The notes under the pieces are model-generated. The model did no database searches. It saw only the letters and a list, made by a program, of their open reading frames with translations, and was not told the DNA's origin. Shown piece after piece: positions 15,769-23,990 of a stretch of DNA of 64,000 nt. Source of the stretch: Sphingomonas_R arantia (GTDB lineage Bacteria; Pseudomonadota; Alphaproteobacteria; Sphingomonadales; Sphingomonadaceae); contig NZ_JBHUGS010000001.1 of NCBI RefSeq assembly GCF_042682045.1, positions 372,001-436,000 on the forward strand. The letters are read 5' to 3'. Position 1 is the first letter of the stretch. Every line of letters begins with the position of its first letter. The position numbers were made by a program, and so were the translations under genes.

Positions 15769-16092
15769 ATGACCACCTTCGACGAGCGCGAGCGCGCATT
15801 CGAGACGAAGTTCGCGCGCGACGACGAGATGCAGTTCCGTGTCGTGGCGCGGCGTAACCGCCTGCTGGGCGAATGGGCGGCGGCGCTGATGGGGCTGACC
15901 GCGGAGGAGACCGACGCCTATTCCAAGTCGGTGATCCAGGCCGAGTTCGAGGATGCCGGCGACGAGGATGTGGTGCGCAAGTTGCTGGGCGACCTGACGT
16001 CGGCCGGCGTCGACATGGACGAGGCGCGGATCCGCGAGGCGTTGAGCGAACGATCGATCGCGGCGCGCCGCCAGCTGATGGAAGCGCAGTAA
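15769..16092 (+). CDS. F1-ATPase inhibitor zeta subunit (DUF1476)
   Basis: This 107-residue alpha-helical protein belongs to the alphaproteobacterial DUF1476 family, which includes the zeta subunit that inhibits ATP hydrolysis by F1FO-ATP synthase in Paracoccus. The N-terminal MTTFDERERAFETKFARDDE is the conserved inhibitory segment. RRNRLLGEWAA and the acidic DAGDEDVVRKLL region complete the family pattern. ATG 15769 is the start. It heads a compact operon with bolA and a monothiol glutaredoxin. The family is certain; inhibitory activity is known only from relatives. Confidence 0.92.
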   Translation: MTTFDERERAFETKFARDDEMQFRVVARRNRLLGEWAAALMGLTAEETDAYSKSVIQAEFEDAGDEDVVRKLLGDLTSAGVDMDEARIREALSERSIAARRQLMEAQ

Positions 16093-16094
16093 TC

Positions 16095-16331
16095 ATGGCG
16101 ATGACCGAAGCCGATATTACTGCGATGATCGTGGCCGCGATCCCCGATGCGGTGGTGCACATCACCGACCTGGCCGGCGACGGCGACCATTATGCCGCGA
16201 CCGTGACGGCGGAGAGTTTCCGCGGCCAGAGCCGGATCGCGCAGCAGCGCCGCGTGTACGACGCGCTGGGCGGGCGGATGGGCGGCGTGCTGCACGCGTT
16301 GCAACTGAAGACGGGCGTTCCCACCTCCTGA
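16095..16331 (+). CDS. BolA/IbaG-family protein
   Basis: This small 78-residue BolA-fold protein works with monothiol glutaredoxins in handling [2Fe-2S] clusters. Typical residues are the conserved His in VVHITDLAGDGDHYAATVTAESF and the helix-turn RIAQQRRVYDALGG with a His in VLHALQLKT near the end. It starts two bases after the zeta-subunit stop, and the glutaredoxin gene follows 28 bases later. The pairing supports joint work in Fe-S trafficking or iron sensing. Confidence 0.93.
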   Translation: MAMTEADITAMIVAAIPDAVVHITDLAGDGDHYAATVTAESFRGQSRIAQQRRVYDALGGRMGGVLHALQLKTGVPTS

Positions 16332-16359
16332 CCCTGACATTGCTAGTAGGACTTTAGCC

Positions 16360-16689
16360 ATGACCGACGACGCCCAGGCCCGTATCGCCACCGCCGTGCA
16401 ATCCGCCGACGTGCTGCTGTTCATGAAGGGCACGCCGCTGTTCCCGCAATGCGGTTTCTCCAGCCGGGCGATCGCGATCCTCGATCATCTCGGCGTCGAA
16501 TATGCGACGGTCGACGTGTTGCAGGACCAGGGTATTCGTCAGGGGATCAAGGAGTTTTCGGATTGGCCGACGATTCCGCAGCTGTACGTGAAGGGCGAGT
16601 TCGTCGGTGGTTCGGACATCATGATGGAGATGTACGAGGCGGGTGAACTGGCGGAGCTGCTGGACGAGAAGAAGGTGGTTCGGGGCTGA
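16360..16689 (+). CDS. grxD: Monothiol glutaredoxin, Grx4 family
   Basis: This 109-residue protein carries and transfers [2Fe-2S] clusters. The active site is CGFS within FMKGTPLFPQCGFSSRA; the glutathione-binding motifs are WPTIPQLYV and GGSDIMMEM. Length and sequence match GrxD. It is the last gene of the zeta-bolA-grxD cluster and partners naturally with BolA. Confidence 0.96.
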   Translation: MTDDAQARIATAVQSADVLLFMKGTPLFPQCGFSSRAIAILDHLGVEYATVDVLQDQGIRQGIKEFSDWPTIPQLYVKGEFVGGSDIMMEMYEAGELAELLDEKKVVRG

Positions 16690-16696
16690 GTTTTTT

Positions 16697-16850
16697 CTCC
16701 CTCCCCCCTGCCGGGGGGGAGGGTCGGGGTGGGGGGGCTTTGGCTGGGGGCGACGTCTTCTCAAGCCACGCCCCCCCCCCCCCTTGGCTGGGGGCGACGT
16801 CTTCTCAAGCCACGCCCCCCACCCAACCCTCCCCCCGGTGGGGGGAGGGC
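16697..16850. repeat. Palindromic G-rich repeat, family A, copy 2, with internal duplication
   Basis: The two inverted family A arms (about 16697-16735 and 16812-16850) enclose a 44-base unit beginning ttggctgggggcgacg that is present twice in tandem (from 16740 and from 16784). The junction contains an uninterrupted run of 13 C residues at 16771-16783. The repeat lies between grxD and the metallo-hydrolase gene, all on the plus strand. Confidence 0.85.
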
Positions 16851-16874
16851 TTTTGCTTCGGTCTCCCCCATCTG

Positions 16875-16959
16875 CGTCATCCCGGCGTAGGCCGGGATCT
16901 TGTTCTGGCTTGGGGTGGTGCTTGACCTGAGGGAGATCCCGGCTTTCGCCGGGATAACG
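16875..16959. repeat. REP-like palindrome pair, family B
   Basis: Two inverted copies of the family B palindrome, cgtcatcccggcgtaggccg at about 16875 and gatcccggctttcgccggga at about 16935, sit directly after the family A repeat and 24 bases before the metallo-hydrolase start region. Confidence 0.85.
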
Positions 16960-16997
16960 CCGTTGGGTTCGCGCTACGTTGGATGAAGGAGCCCGCC

Positions 16998-17840
16998 ATG
17001 TCCGATGTCGCGATGCTGCATCCGCTGGTGCGGCGGCTGACCGCGCCCAATGCTTCGGCTTATACCTTTACCGGGACGCAGACCTATCTGGTCGGGCACG
17101 GCGAGGTGGCGGTGATCGATCCGGGGCCGGCGGACGGTCGCCACGTCGCGGCGATCCTGGCGGCGACGGCGGGGGAGAGGGTCGTGGCGATCGTGTGCAC
17201 CCATACGCACCGCGATCATAGCCCGGCGGCGGCGTTGCTGAAGGTTGCGACCGGCGCGGATATCGTCGGCTGTGCGGCGCTGGTGCCGGCGGCGGGGGCG
17301 GATGGCGGCGTCGATGCGGCCTATGATCTCGAGTATACGCCGGACCGGGTGTTGGGCGACGGCGACGAGGTTGCCGGCGAGGGCTGGACTTTGCGGGCGC
17401 TGGCGACGCCGGGGCATACGTCGAACCATCTCTGTTATGCCTTGCCCGAGGCGGAGGCGCTGTTCAGCGGGGATCATGTAATGGGCTGGTCGACGTCGAT
17501 CGTGTCGCCGCCCGACGGGGACATGGGGGCATACATGGCCAGCCTGGAGCGGTTGGTCGGGCGTGACGAGGTCGTCTACTGGCCGGGGCATGGCGAGCCG
17601 GTCGATCGGCCACAGCGGCTGGTGCGCGGGATGCTGGGGCACCGCAAGCAGCGCGAGGGGCAGGTCCTGCGGCGGCTGCGCGATGCGCCGGCGACCATCG
17701 CGGAACTGGTCGCGACGATGTATGCCGGGCTGGATGAAAGCTTACGCGGTGCGGCGGCGCGGTCGGTGCTGGCGCATCTGATCGATCTCGAACGGCGCGG
17801 GCTGGTGATCGGAGGCGAGACTTGGGCGAGGACGGGCTGA
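16998..17840 (+). CDS. Metallo-beta-lactamase-fold hydrolase
   Basis: This 280-residue hydrolase has the metal motif THTHRDHSPAA (HxHxDH), a further His in TPGHTSNHLCY, Asp in LFSGDHVMGW and His in YWPGHGEP. It resembles the LACTB2/glyoxalase II-like branch, with a C-terminal winged-helix segment (QVLRRLRDAPATIAELV). ATG 16998 is preceded by AAGGAG at ideal distance, so the in-frame ATG 16983 is not used. The next gene overlaps its end. The substrate (a thioester or RNA 3' end) cannot be told from sequence. Confidence 0.9.
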   Translation: MSDVAMLHPLVRRLTAPNASAYTFTGTQTYLVGHGEVAVIDPGPADGRHVAAILAATAGERVVAIVCTHTHRDHSPAAALLKVATGADIVGCAALVPAAGADGGVDAAYDLEYTPDRVLGDGDEVAGEGWTLRALATPGHTSNHLCYALPEAEALFSGDHVMGWSTSIVSPPDGDMGAYMASLERLVGRDEVVYWPGHGEPVDRPQRLVRGMLGHRKQREGQVLRRLRDAPATIAELVATMYAGLDESLRGAAARSVLAHLIDLERRGLVIGGETWARTG

Positions 17841-18541
17841 AGGCATCTCCGCGCGGACTGGTTCCGAGCTGGGCGATCGGGATCGCGGTGATCGTGCTGG
17901 CCGTCGCCGCGGGCTTGATCGGCTATCGTTACTATACCAGCCGCTACGAGGTGCAGACCGACGATGGCGGGCGCGCGGTGGCGGAGGCGGTGGTGACGTC
18001 GTTCATGCCGATGGGCGACCTGCGCGTGTCGCGGATCGGCGGGATCGCGCAGAGCGTCGCGTCCGATACGCGGATGGGCGGGATGCTGGTGTCGAACCGC
18101 GTGATGAAGGCGCCGTTCGAGGCGAGTTACTTCGTCGACCTGTCGCGGCTCGATCGGCGTGATTACCGTTGGGATGCGCGGAGCCGCACGCTGATCGTGA
18201 CGGTGCCCGACGTGCGGGTCGATGCGGTGAATGTCGACGAATCGCGGATGACCGTGGACCGGACGAGCGGGCTGTTCGTGTCGCGCGCGGCGATGGCGGC
18301 GTTGCAGAAGCAGGCATCGGCCGGCGCGCAGGCGGTGGCGCGGCGCGAGGCGAACAAGCCCGAACGGCTGGCGGCGGCACGGCGCAACGGGCGGGCGCAG
18401 ATCGCGGCGCTGCTGGTGCGGCCGCTGCGTATTGCTGGCGTCGATGCGACGGTGCGCGTGCGGTACGAAGGCGAGCCGGGCGGCGACGATGCGCAGCTGG
18501 ATCGGAGCCGGTCGATCGCGGAGATCCTCGCGCTGCCGTGA
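17822..18541 (+). CDS. DUF4230 membrane-anchored protein
   Basis: This 239-residue protein of the DUF4230 family has no established biochemical function. One transmembrane helix (about residues 16-38) anchors a large extracytoplasmic domain with ASYFVDLSRLDRRDYRWD and ending in an amphipathic Arg/Ala-rich helix. It begins with TTG 17822 inside the preceding metallo-hydrolase gene (19-base overlap), which indicates coupling. It lies just upstream of nadA. The start codon is chosen because the hydrophobic helix needs it. Confidence 0.82.
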   Translation: MGEDGLKASPRGLVPSWAIGIAVIVLAVAAGLIGYRYYTSRYEVQTDDGGRAVAEAVVTSFMPMGDLRVSRIGGIAQSVASDTRMGGMLVSNRVMKAPFEASYFVDLSRLDRRDYRWDARSRTLIVTVPDVRVDAVNVDESRMTVDRTSGLFVSRAAMAALQKQASAGAQAVARREANKPERLAAARRNGRAQIAALLVRPLRIAGVDATVRVRYEGEPGGDDAQLDRSRSIAEILALP

Positions 18542-18612
18542 TCGACAAGGCTCAATCCGGCACCTGACAAGACCGTTCGGACCCACTATCTGCATCCCCG
18601 AGGAGAAGCGGG

Positions 18613-19614
18613 ATGAATGCACCGACCACCAGCCTGGCAGGACTGGACCTGCGGGCCGAGATCGATCGGTTGCGCAAGGACCGCAACGCCGTGATCCTGG
18701 CGCATTATTATCAGGATCCGGAGATCCAGGACCTGGCGGACTTCGTCGGCGACAGCCTGGACCTGTCGTCCAAGGCGGCGTCGACCGATGCGGACGTCAT
18801 CGCATTCTGCGGCGTGCGGTTTATGGCGGAGGTCGCCAAGATCCTGAGCCCGCAGAAGACCGTGATCCTGCCCGACATGGATGCCGGGTGCAGCCTGGAG
18901 GACAGCTGCCCGCCCGAACAGTTCGCGGCGTTCCGCGCGGCGCATCCGGACCATATCGCGCTGACGTACATCAACTGTTCGGCGGCGGTGAAGGCGCACA
19001 GCGACATCATCGTGACGTCGTCGTCGGCGGAGAAGATCCTGGCGCAGCTGCCGATGGACCAGAAGATCATCTTCGCACCCGACAAGAACCTCGGAGCATA
19101 TTTCAACCGCAAGACCGGGCGCGACATGCTGTTGTGGCCGGGCGCGTGCATCGTGCACGAGGCGTTTTCCGAGACCGAACTGCTGAAGCTGAAGGCGCTG
19201 AACCCCGGTGCGCCGGTGGCGGCGCATCCGGAATGCCCGGCCTATATCCTCGACCATGCCGACCAGGTCGGGTCGACGCGCGCGATCCTGGAATTCGCGC
19301 TGTCGAGCCCGGCGCAGACGATCATCGTCGCGACCGAACCGCATATCATTCACCAGATGCAGAAGGCGGCGCCGCACAAGACCTTCATCGGTGCGCCGGG
19401 GGCGGACGGGAACTGCAACTGCAATATGTGCCCGTATATGGCGCTCAATACGCTGGAGAAGCTGTACGTGGCGCTGCGTGATCTGGAGCCGCGGATCGAG
19501 ATTGACGAGGCGACGCGGCTGCGGGCGAAGGCCCCGCTGGACCGGATGCTGGCGATGGCGGCTGGGTCTGTGGGGCGCGGGGATCTGGGGATTGCGCGGG
19601 TGACTGGGGACTAA
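18613..19614 (+). CDS. nadA: Quinolinate synthase
   Basis: This 333-residue enzyme condenses iminoaspartate with dihydroxyacetone phosphate to quinolinate in de novo NAD synthesis. The [4Fe-4S] cluster cysteines are Cys122 in YINCSAAVKAHSD, Cys208 in HPECPAYI and one of the closely spaced cysteines around 268-273 in GNCNCNMCPYM. The N-terminal AHYYQDPEIQDLADFVGDS is characteristic. The ribosome site GAGGAG precedes the ATG. nadC follows after a palindromic repeat, but nadB (aspartate oxidase) is not between them and must be elsewhere or replaced by an aspartate dehydrogenase. Confidence 0.97.
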   Translation: MNAPTTSLAGLDLRAEIDRLRKDRNAVILAHYYQDPEIQDLADFVGDSLDLSSKAASTDADVIAFCGVRFMAEVAKILSPQKTVILPDMDAGCSLEDSCPPEQFAAFRAAHPDHIALTYINCSAAVKAHSDIIVTSSSAEKILAQLPMDQKIIFAPDKNLGAYFNRKTGRDMLLWPGACIVHEAFSETELLKLKALNPGAPVAAHPECPAYILDHADQVGSTRAILEFALSSPAQTIIVATEPHIIHQMQKAAPHKTFIGAPGADGNCNCNMCPYMALNTLEKLYVALRDLEPRIEIDEATRLRAKAPLDRMLAMAAGSVGRGDLGIARVTGD

Positions 19615-19622
19615 ATTCTTTC

Positions 19623-19739
19623 TGGCCCCTCTCCTTCAGGGGAGGGGTTGGGGTGGGGGCGACCTCTTCATCGTCGCGACGTTGTGGGTGAGGTGCTGTT
19701 GCCCCCACCCCAACCCCTCCCCTGAAGGATAGGGGCTTA
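19623..19739. repeat. Palindromic G-rich repeat, family A, copy 3
   Basis: Inverted arms with core ggggaggggttggggtggg surround a centre containing 'ggtgctgttgcccc', shared with copies 4 and 5. It fills nearly all of the gap between nadA and nadC, ending about 11 bases before the nadC start, and could form a very stable hairpin in the nadAC message. Confidence 0.87.
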
Positions 19740-19749
19740 AGGAAGTAAA

Positions 19750-20592
19750 ATGACCTTTTTCCTGGCCGGTTTCGATCTCGATGCGTTCGTTGCGGCGACG
19801 CTGGCGGAGGATGTCGGGTCGGGGGATGTGACGTCGGCGGCGGTGATTCCGTCCGACGCGCTGTTTTCGGGCGTGATGGCGGCGCGGGATCCGGTGACGG
19901 TGGCGGGGTTGCCGATCGCGGCGGCGTTTTTTCGGGCGCTCGATCCGGATGTGACGATCGAGATCGTCGCGGAGGAGGGCGCGCAGGTCGAGGTTGGCGC
20001 GGTGCTGATGCGGTTGCAGGGGCGTGCGCGGGCGCTGCTGACGGCGGAGCGGGCGGCGTTGAATACGGTGCAGCATCTGTCGGGGATCGCGACGATGACG
20101 CGGACCTATGTCGATGCGATCCGGGGGACCGGCGCGACGTTGCTCGATACGCGCAAGACGATCCCGGGGCTGCGCGTGCTGGAGAAGTACGCGACGCGGA
20201 CCGGGGATGCGACCAACCACCGCATGGGCCTGTGGGACGCGGCGATGATCAAGGACAATCATGTCGCGGTGGCGGGCGACATCGGCGAGGCGGTGCGGCG
20301 TGCGGTGGCGGCCGGGATCGCGCGGATCATCGTGGAGGTCGACCGCGCCGAGCAGATCGAGCCGGCGCTGGCGGCGGGCGCGACGCACCTGCTGCTCGAC
20401 AATATGGATCCGGCGACGTTGCGTGCGGCGGTGGCGCAGGTCGCCGGGCGGGTGCCGACCGAGGCATCCGGCGGCGTGCGGCTGGACACGATCGCGGCGA
20501 TCGCGGCGTCGGGGGTGGACTATATCTCGGTCGGGCGGCTGACTCAGTCGGCACCGGCGGCGGACATCGGGCTGGATTTCACCGCGGTCTGA
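19750..20592 (+). CDS. nadC: Nicotinate-nucleotide pyrophosphorylase (carboxylating)
   Basis: This 280-residue quinolinate phosphoribosyltransferase makes nicotinate mononucleotide from quinolinate and PRPP, the step after nadA. The N-terminal domain has LAEDVGSGDVTSAAV. The barrel has LNTVQHLSGIATMT, LDTRKTIPGLRVLEKYA, NHRMGLWDAAMIKDNH and EVDRAEQIEPAL, all active-site segments. The upstream sequence AAGGAAGTAAA provides a ribosome site right after the repeat. Assignment is certain. Confidence 0.97.
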   Translation: MTFFLAGFDLDAFVAATLAEDVGSGDVTSAAVIPSDALFSGVMAARDPVTVAGLPIAAAFFRALDPDVTIEIVAEEGAQVEVGAVLMRLQGRARALLTAERAALNTVQHLSGIATMTRTYVDAIRGTGATLLDTRKTIPGLRVLEKYATRTGDATNHRMGLWDAAMIKDNHVAVAGDIGEAVRRAVAAGIARIIVEVDRAEQIEPALAAGATHLLLDNMDPATLRAAVAQVAGRVPTEASGGVRLDTIAAIAASGVDYISVGRLTQSAPAADIGLDFTAV

Positions 20593-20649
20593 GCCCTTGC
20601 GGGTGGGGGCGCGTGCGTTAAGCTGCGCCCCGATCCAAGGGGGAACGAA

Positions 20650-21051
20650 ATGCGACCGAAATCCATCGTGCAATTCGAATATGTGTACATCGCGGCGCTG
20701 CTGCTCGGCATCGTGGCAACGTATCTGATGGCGGGGCAGACCGCGGCGTTGATGCAGATGAACGGCATGCCGGTGTCGGAGGGCGCGCTGATCACGATCC
20801 AGTGGGTGATGGCTGCGATCCTGGCGGGCATCGCGTTGCTGGCGTCGCGCAAGGCGAGCAATGTGGCGCGCTGGATCGTCATCGTGCTGTGTGGCCTTGC
20901 GGTCGTGTCGTTCCTGTTCTCGGTCCGGAACCTGTCGGCGATGGGGTCGGTGTCGATCCTCGCGGTGTCGCAGTTCGTGCTGTCGATCGTGGTGATCTAC
21001 CTGCTGTTCCGGCCGGACGCGAAGGCGTGGTTTGCGGGCGTGCGCGGGTGA
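20650..21051 (+). CDS. Small four-helix membrane protein, unknown function
   Basis: I do not recognise a family. The 133-residue protein contains four hydrophobic segments of about 20 residues, near 10-30, 52-67, 74-93 and 100-119, joined by short loops. It ends in a short cytoplasmic tail (RPDAKAWFAGVRG). A strong ribosome site GGGGGAACGAA precedes the ATG. Its stop overlaps the start of the RNase T2 gene (TGATG), so the two genes are translationally coupled; this is the only hint about its role. Confidence 0.78.
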   Translation: MRPKSIVQFEYVYIAALLLGIVATYLMAGQTAALMQMNGMPVSEGALITIQWVMAAILAGIALLASRKASNVARWIVIVLCGLAVVSFLFSVRNLSAMGSVSILAVSQFVLSIVVIYLLFRPDAKAWFAGVRG

Positions 21052-21764
21052 TGCGGCGGGCGTTGCTTGCGGTTTCGATCGCCCTGATGCCGGGCGTGGC
21101 GGTGGCGCAGGCGGTGTCGTGCCGCGTGCCGGCGGAGGTGGAGACGCCGCGGCCGGACCTGCCGTCCGAAAGCCAACCGCAGCGGCTGCTGCCGATCGCG
21201 AGCTATACATTGGCGATCACCTGGTCGCCGGAATATTGCCGGGCGAAGAAATCGAGCGCGCGCGATGCGTTCCAGTGCGGGGGCACGCGGCCGAAGTTCG
21301 GTTTCACGCTGCACGGGCTGTGGCCGGACGGGGCGGGCAAGGAGTGGCCGCAATATTGCCGGGCGACGGCGGTCCTGCCGAAGCCGGTTGTGCGCGCGAA
21401 CCTGTGCGCGACCCCGTCGCCGCAGTTGTTGCAGCATGAATGGGCGAAGCACGGGACGTGCATGACGACACGGCCGGCGGACTATTTCGCGCAATCGACG
21501 CGGCTGTACGGTGGGTTGCGTTATCCGGACATGAACGCGCTGTCGCGCCGGAGCCTGACCGCGGGCGGGTTTGCGCAGGCGTTCGCGGCGGTCAATCCGG
21601 GGATGCGGGCGGAGATGATGCGCGTGACGGCCACTCGGAACGGGTGGCTGGACGAGGTGTGGATCTGCCTGTCGCGCGCGTACCGGCCGGTGACGTGTCC
21701 GGCGCATCAGGGCGGGCTTGCGATGAACGCGCCGCTGCGGATCTGGCGGGGTGGGGGGCGGTAG
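21051..21764 (+). CDS. Secreted ribonuclease T2 family protein
   Basis: This 237-residue RNase cleaves single-stranded RNA through 2',3'-cyclic phosphates. The signal peptide is MRRALLAVSIALMPGVAVAQ. The two catalytic segments are present: CAS-I as FTLHGLWPDG (His) and CAS-II as HEWAKHGTCM (His, Glu, His). Paired cysteines fit a periplasmic or secreted enzyme like E. coli RNase I. ATG 21051 overlaps the stop of the upstream membrane protein. Confidence 0.93.
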   Translation: MRRALLAVSIALMPGVAVAQAVSCRVPAEVETPRPDLPSESQPQRLLPIASYTLAITWSPEYCRAKKSSARDAFQCGGTRPKFGFTLHGLWPDGAGKEWPQYCRATAVLPKPVVRANLCATPSPQLLQHEWAKHGTCMTTRPADYFAQSTRLYGGLRYPDMNALSRRSLTAGGFAQAFAAVNPGMRAEMMRVTATRNGWLDEVWICLSRAYRPVTCPAHQGGLAMNAPLRIWRGGGR

Positions 21765-21843
21765 GCTCGGCTTTGGCCTGATCGGGGGTCGCGGCTAGTT
21801 GGTCCCTCACCGGTTCCTGGTTTGACCTGAGCCTACCCCCATC

Positions 21844-21930
21844 CGTCATCCCGGCGGAGGCCGGGATCTCGTTTCGGTGAAGCGGGACGGTCAAGCTTAA
21901 GGAAGATCCCGGCTTTCGCCGGGACGACGG
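21844..21930. repeat. REP-like palindrome pair, family B
   Basis: Two facing family B palindromes, cgtcatcccggcggaggccg and gatcccggctttcgccggga, lie in the 206-base gap between convergent RNase T2 and DUF4112 genes, where they can serve as a bidirectional 3'-end structure. Confidence 0.82.
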
Positions 21931-21970
21931 TTTAGGGCGGGCGGGGCCTTTGGCCGGTTGAGCTTGTCGG

Positions 21971-22411
21971 TCAGGACTTCGACAGCGGGACTGCGTCGAC
22001 CACCACGGTGGCCGGGTGGTGCTTGTCGAGATGGCGGCGGACGATCGCCAGGTTGCGGGTGTTGGAGCGGAAGGCGAAGTCGAACAGGTCGCCGACCAGC
22101 GGGATCGCGCCGATTGCGGTGTCGAAGCCGACATTGCCCATCATGCGCGCAAGCTGCCATTTCGACATGCCGAGGTTGCGTGCCTCCCACACGATCCAGG
22201 CGCCCATCGCGGCGGTCGCGATGTCGCCGACGACCGGGACCAGGCCGAGCAGCGCGTCCATGCCGACCTTGCGGTTGATGCCGGGGATGGTAAAGGCGCG
22301 TTCGAGCAAATGTTCGAGCGTTTCGATGCGCATCCGGACCGCGGCGGGATCGCGCCCCATGCCGGGCAGGCCGGACGCCAGCTGATCGATCTGTTCGGGC
22401 GAAATTCGCAT
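21971..22411 (-). CDS. DUF4112 membrane protein
   Basis: This 146-residue protein of the DUF4112 family is of unknown function. The recognisable core is MDALLGLVPVVGDIATAAMGAWIVWEA and GNVGFDTAIGAIPLVGDLFDFAFR: two Gly-rich hydrophobic repeats each with a PVVGD/PLVGD motif, probably membrane-embedded hairpins. The start is taken at ATG 22411 (MRISPEQIDQLAS); the longer frame upstream is antisense-like, Arg-rich sequence. It begins eight bases after the stop of the peptide-binding lipoprotein gene, with which it shares an operon. Confidence 0.85.
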   Translation of the reverse strand: MRISPEQIDQLASGLPGMGRDPAAVRMRIETLEHLLERAFTIPGINRKVGMDALLGLVPVVGDIATAAMGAWIVWEARNLGMSKWQLARMMGNVGFDTAIGAIPLVGDLFDFAFRSNTRNLAIVRRHLDKHHPATVVVDAVPLSKS

Positions 22412-22419
22412 GGGGCGTC

Positions 22420-23901
22420 CTAGTCCGGGCTGCGCAACGCATCCAGCGCGTGGATGGCGCGCGGATTGTCGCGATATCCATTGAGGTTGGGGGCGACCAG
22501 TGCCCAGCGCAAGGGCGACGCGATGGCGATGAACACCGCGATATCGGCAAGGCTGCGGTCCGCATCGGCGAGCCGGGCGGTGCGCGTGACGGGATCGCGC
22601 GCGATGCGGGCAGCCGCCAGCGCGGCGTCGGCGCGCTCGCTGCACAACGGACTCCGGTCGCAGGTGAAGCGGTGGAGGTACCAGGCGGCGCTGCCCGACG
22701 GGGCGACGCGATCGACCAGCCGCAGGTCGGCAGGCGCGTCGGTCGCGACCGCGATCGTGTCGATCCCGATGCGTCGCCAGTCCTGCGCGGCGAGCGCGTA
22801 GAGCATCCGCCCGCCGGGGCCCGCGGGGATGGCGATGCGCAGCGGGACGGGTTGCACGGACGGGTTCTGCGCACGCCAGCGGGCGATTGTGTCGGTCGCG
22901 AACGCGATCCGTTGGGTGAGCGGTGCCGCGGACCAGTCGGGTACGACCGGGTCTGGCAGGTCGTCGCCGCCGGCCGGCACGATGCCGGTGCGCGACGTCC
23001 AGCCATCCGCGAACAGCCGGACGATGCGGTCGCGATCGAGCGCGACGGCGAGCGCGAGCCGGTTCTCCGGCGCGGACAGGATGCCCTGGTTCGAGACGAT
23101 CGCGAACCCGAACAGGCCGGTGGTGGGATCGATGTGGAGCGTGGTCGCGGCGCGACCGTCCGCCCGTGCGATCGCGATGTCGGTGAAGCGGCCGCCCAGC
23201 ACGACGCCGGCACCGCCCGCCTTGAACCGCGCCACCGCCTTTGCCGCGCGTTCGCCGCGGAGCAGGATGTCGGTGGCGGGGTCGTTGGGTTCGGCCGGGA
23301 CATCGGCGGGGTCGTCGTCCGGCGATGCGGGGGCGTCGGCCGGGCGGACGAGGGTGAGGCGGTCACCGTCGCGGGTACGGCGCAGGACGCGGAATGGGCC
23401 GGTGCCGCCGGGCGCGCCCTTGTCGAACAACGCGAGCGCGGGCTGGGCGAGGAGCAGCAGCAGGTCGGGGCGCGGGGCGGCGAGGCGGATCTCGACGACC
23501 TCGTCGGTGACCGCGACGATCTCCGCGATCGCGGTCAGTTCGGATGCGAGCGGGTTGTCGCTGGCAGGGGCGATCGCGGCGCGGAGCCGGCGTGCGACGG
23601 CGGCGGCATCGAGCGCGGCGTCGGAGTTGATGCGGAAGGTGTAGTAGAGCCCGTCGTCCGACACGTCCCAGCGGATCGCGAGGCCGGGTTCGATCTGACC
23701 CGCGGCATCGAGCCGGACGAGCCCTTGCGCCACCGCGCCGAGCAGGACCGCGTCGGGCGGGGTGTAGCCGCGCCGGCTGGGATCGACGAGCCGGGGGCGC
23801 GGGCCGATGACGCTGACCGCGACGGGTTCGTCATTCGGCACATCGCCGCTGGTATCGCACGCGGCCGGCAACAGCAGGAGGAGCAGGAGGAGGTACCGCA
23901 T
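22420..23901 (-). CDS. Orphan peptide/dipeptide-type ABC substrate-binding lipoprotein
   Basis: This 493-residue lipoprotein resembles the family-5 extracellular solute-binding proteins (DppA/OppA type). The signal peptide MRYLLLLLLLLPAAC ends in a lipobox. The mature protein has RRGYTPPDAVLLGAVAQGLVRLD, WDVSDDGLYYTFRI and GTGPFRVLRR, typical of SBP_bac_5. No permease or ATPase gene is adjacent; the downstream partner is a DUF4112 membrane protein. It may therefore serve a transporter encoded elsewhere, or have a non-transport binding role. The long open frame on the opposite strand over the same region is a composition artefact. Confidence 0.82.
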   Translation of the reverse strand: MRYLLLLLLLLPAACDTSGDVPNDEPVAVSVIGPRPRLVDPSRRGYTPPDAVLLGAVAQGLVRLDAAGQIEPGLAIRWDVSDDGLYYTFRINSDAALDAAAVARRLRAAIAPASDNPLASELTAIAEIVAVTDEVVEIRLAAPRPDLLLLLAQPALALFDKGAPGGTGPFRVLRRTRDGDRLTLVRPADAPASPDDDPADVPAEPNDPATDILLRGERAAKAVARFKAGGAGVVLGGRFTDIAIARADGRAATTLHIDPTTGLFGFAIVSNQGILSAPENRLALAVALDRDRIVRLFADGWTSRTGIVPAGGDDLPDPVVPDWSAAPLTQRIAFATDTIARWRAQNPSVQPVPLRIAIPAGPGGRMLYALAAQDWRRIGIDTIAVATDAPADLRLVDRVAPSGSAAWYLHRFTCDRSPLCSERADAALAAARIARDPVTRTARLADADRSLADIAVFIAIASPLRWALVAPNLNGYRDNPRAIHALDALRSPD

Positions 23902-23990
23902 TGAGGCTTAACCTAGAGCATCCCGGTGGTGGGGCTAGGCTTCTTTTGGTCTGCGACCTCGCGGTTCGTCGACGGGCGTGACGCGCGGTG

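Noticed and set aside
18613..20592. A hidden nadB between nadA and nadC
   Set aside because: The gap contains only the family A repeat; no flavoprotein motif is present in any frame.
22450..23904. A 484-codon plus-strand frame opposite the binding lipoprotein
   Set aside because: Arg/Gly/Asp-rich with no motif; the minus-strand frame has a signal peptide, lipobox and SBP_bac_5 features.
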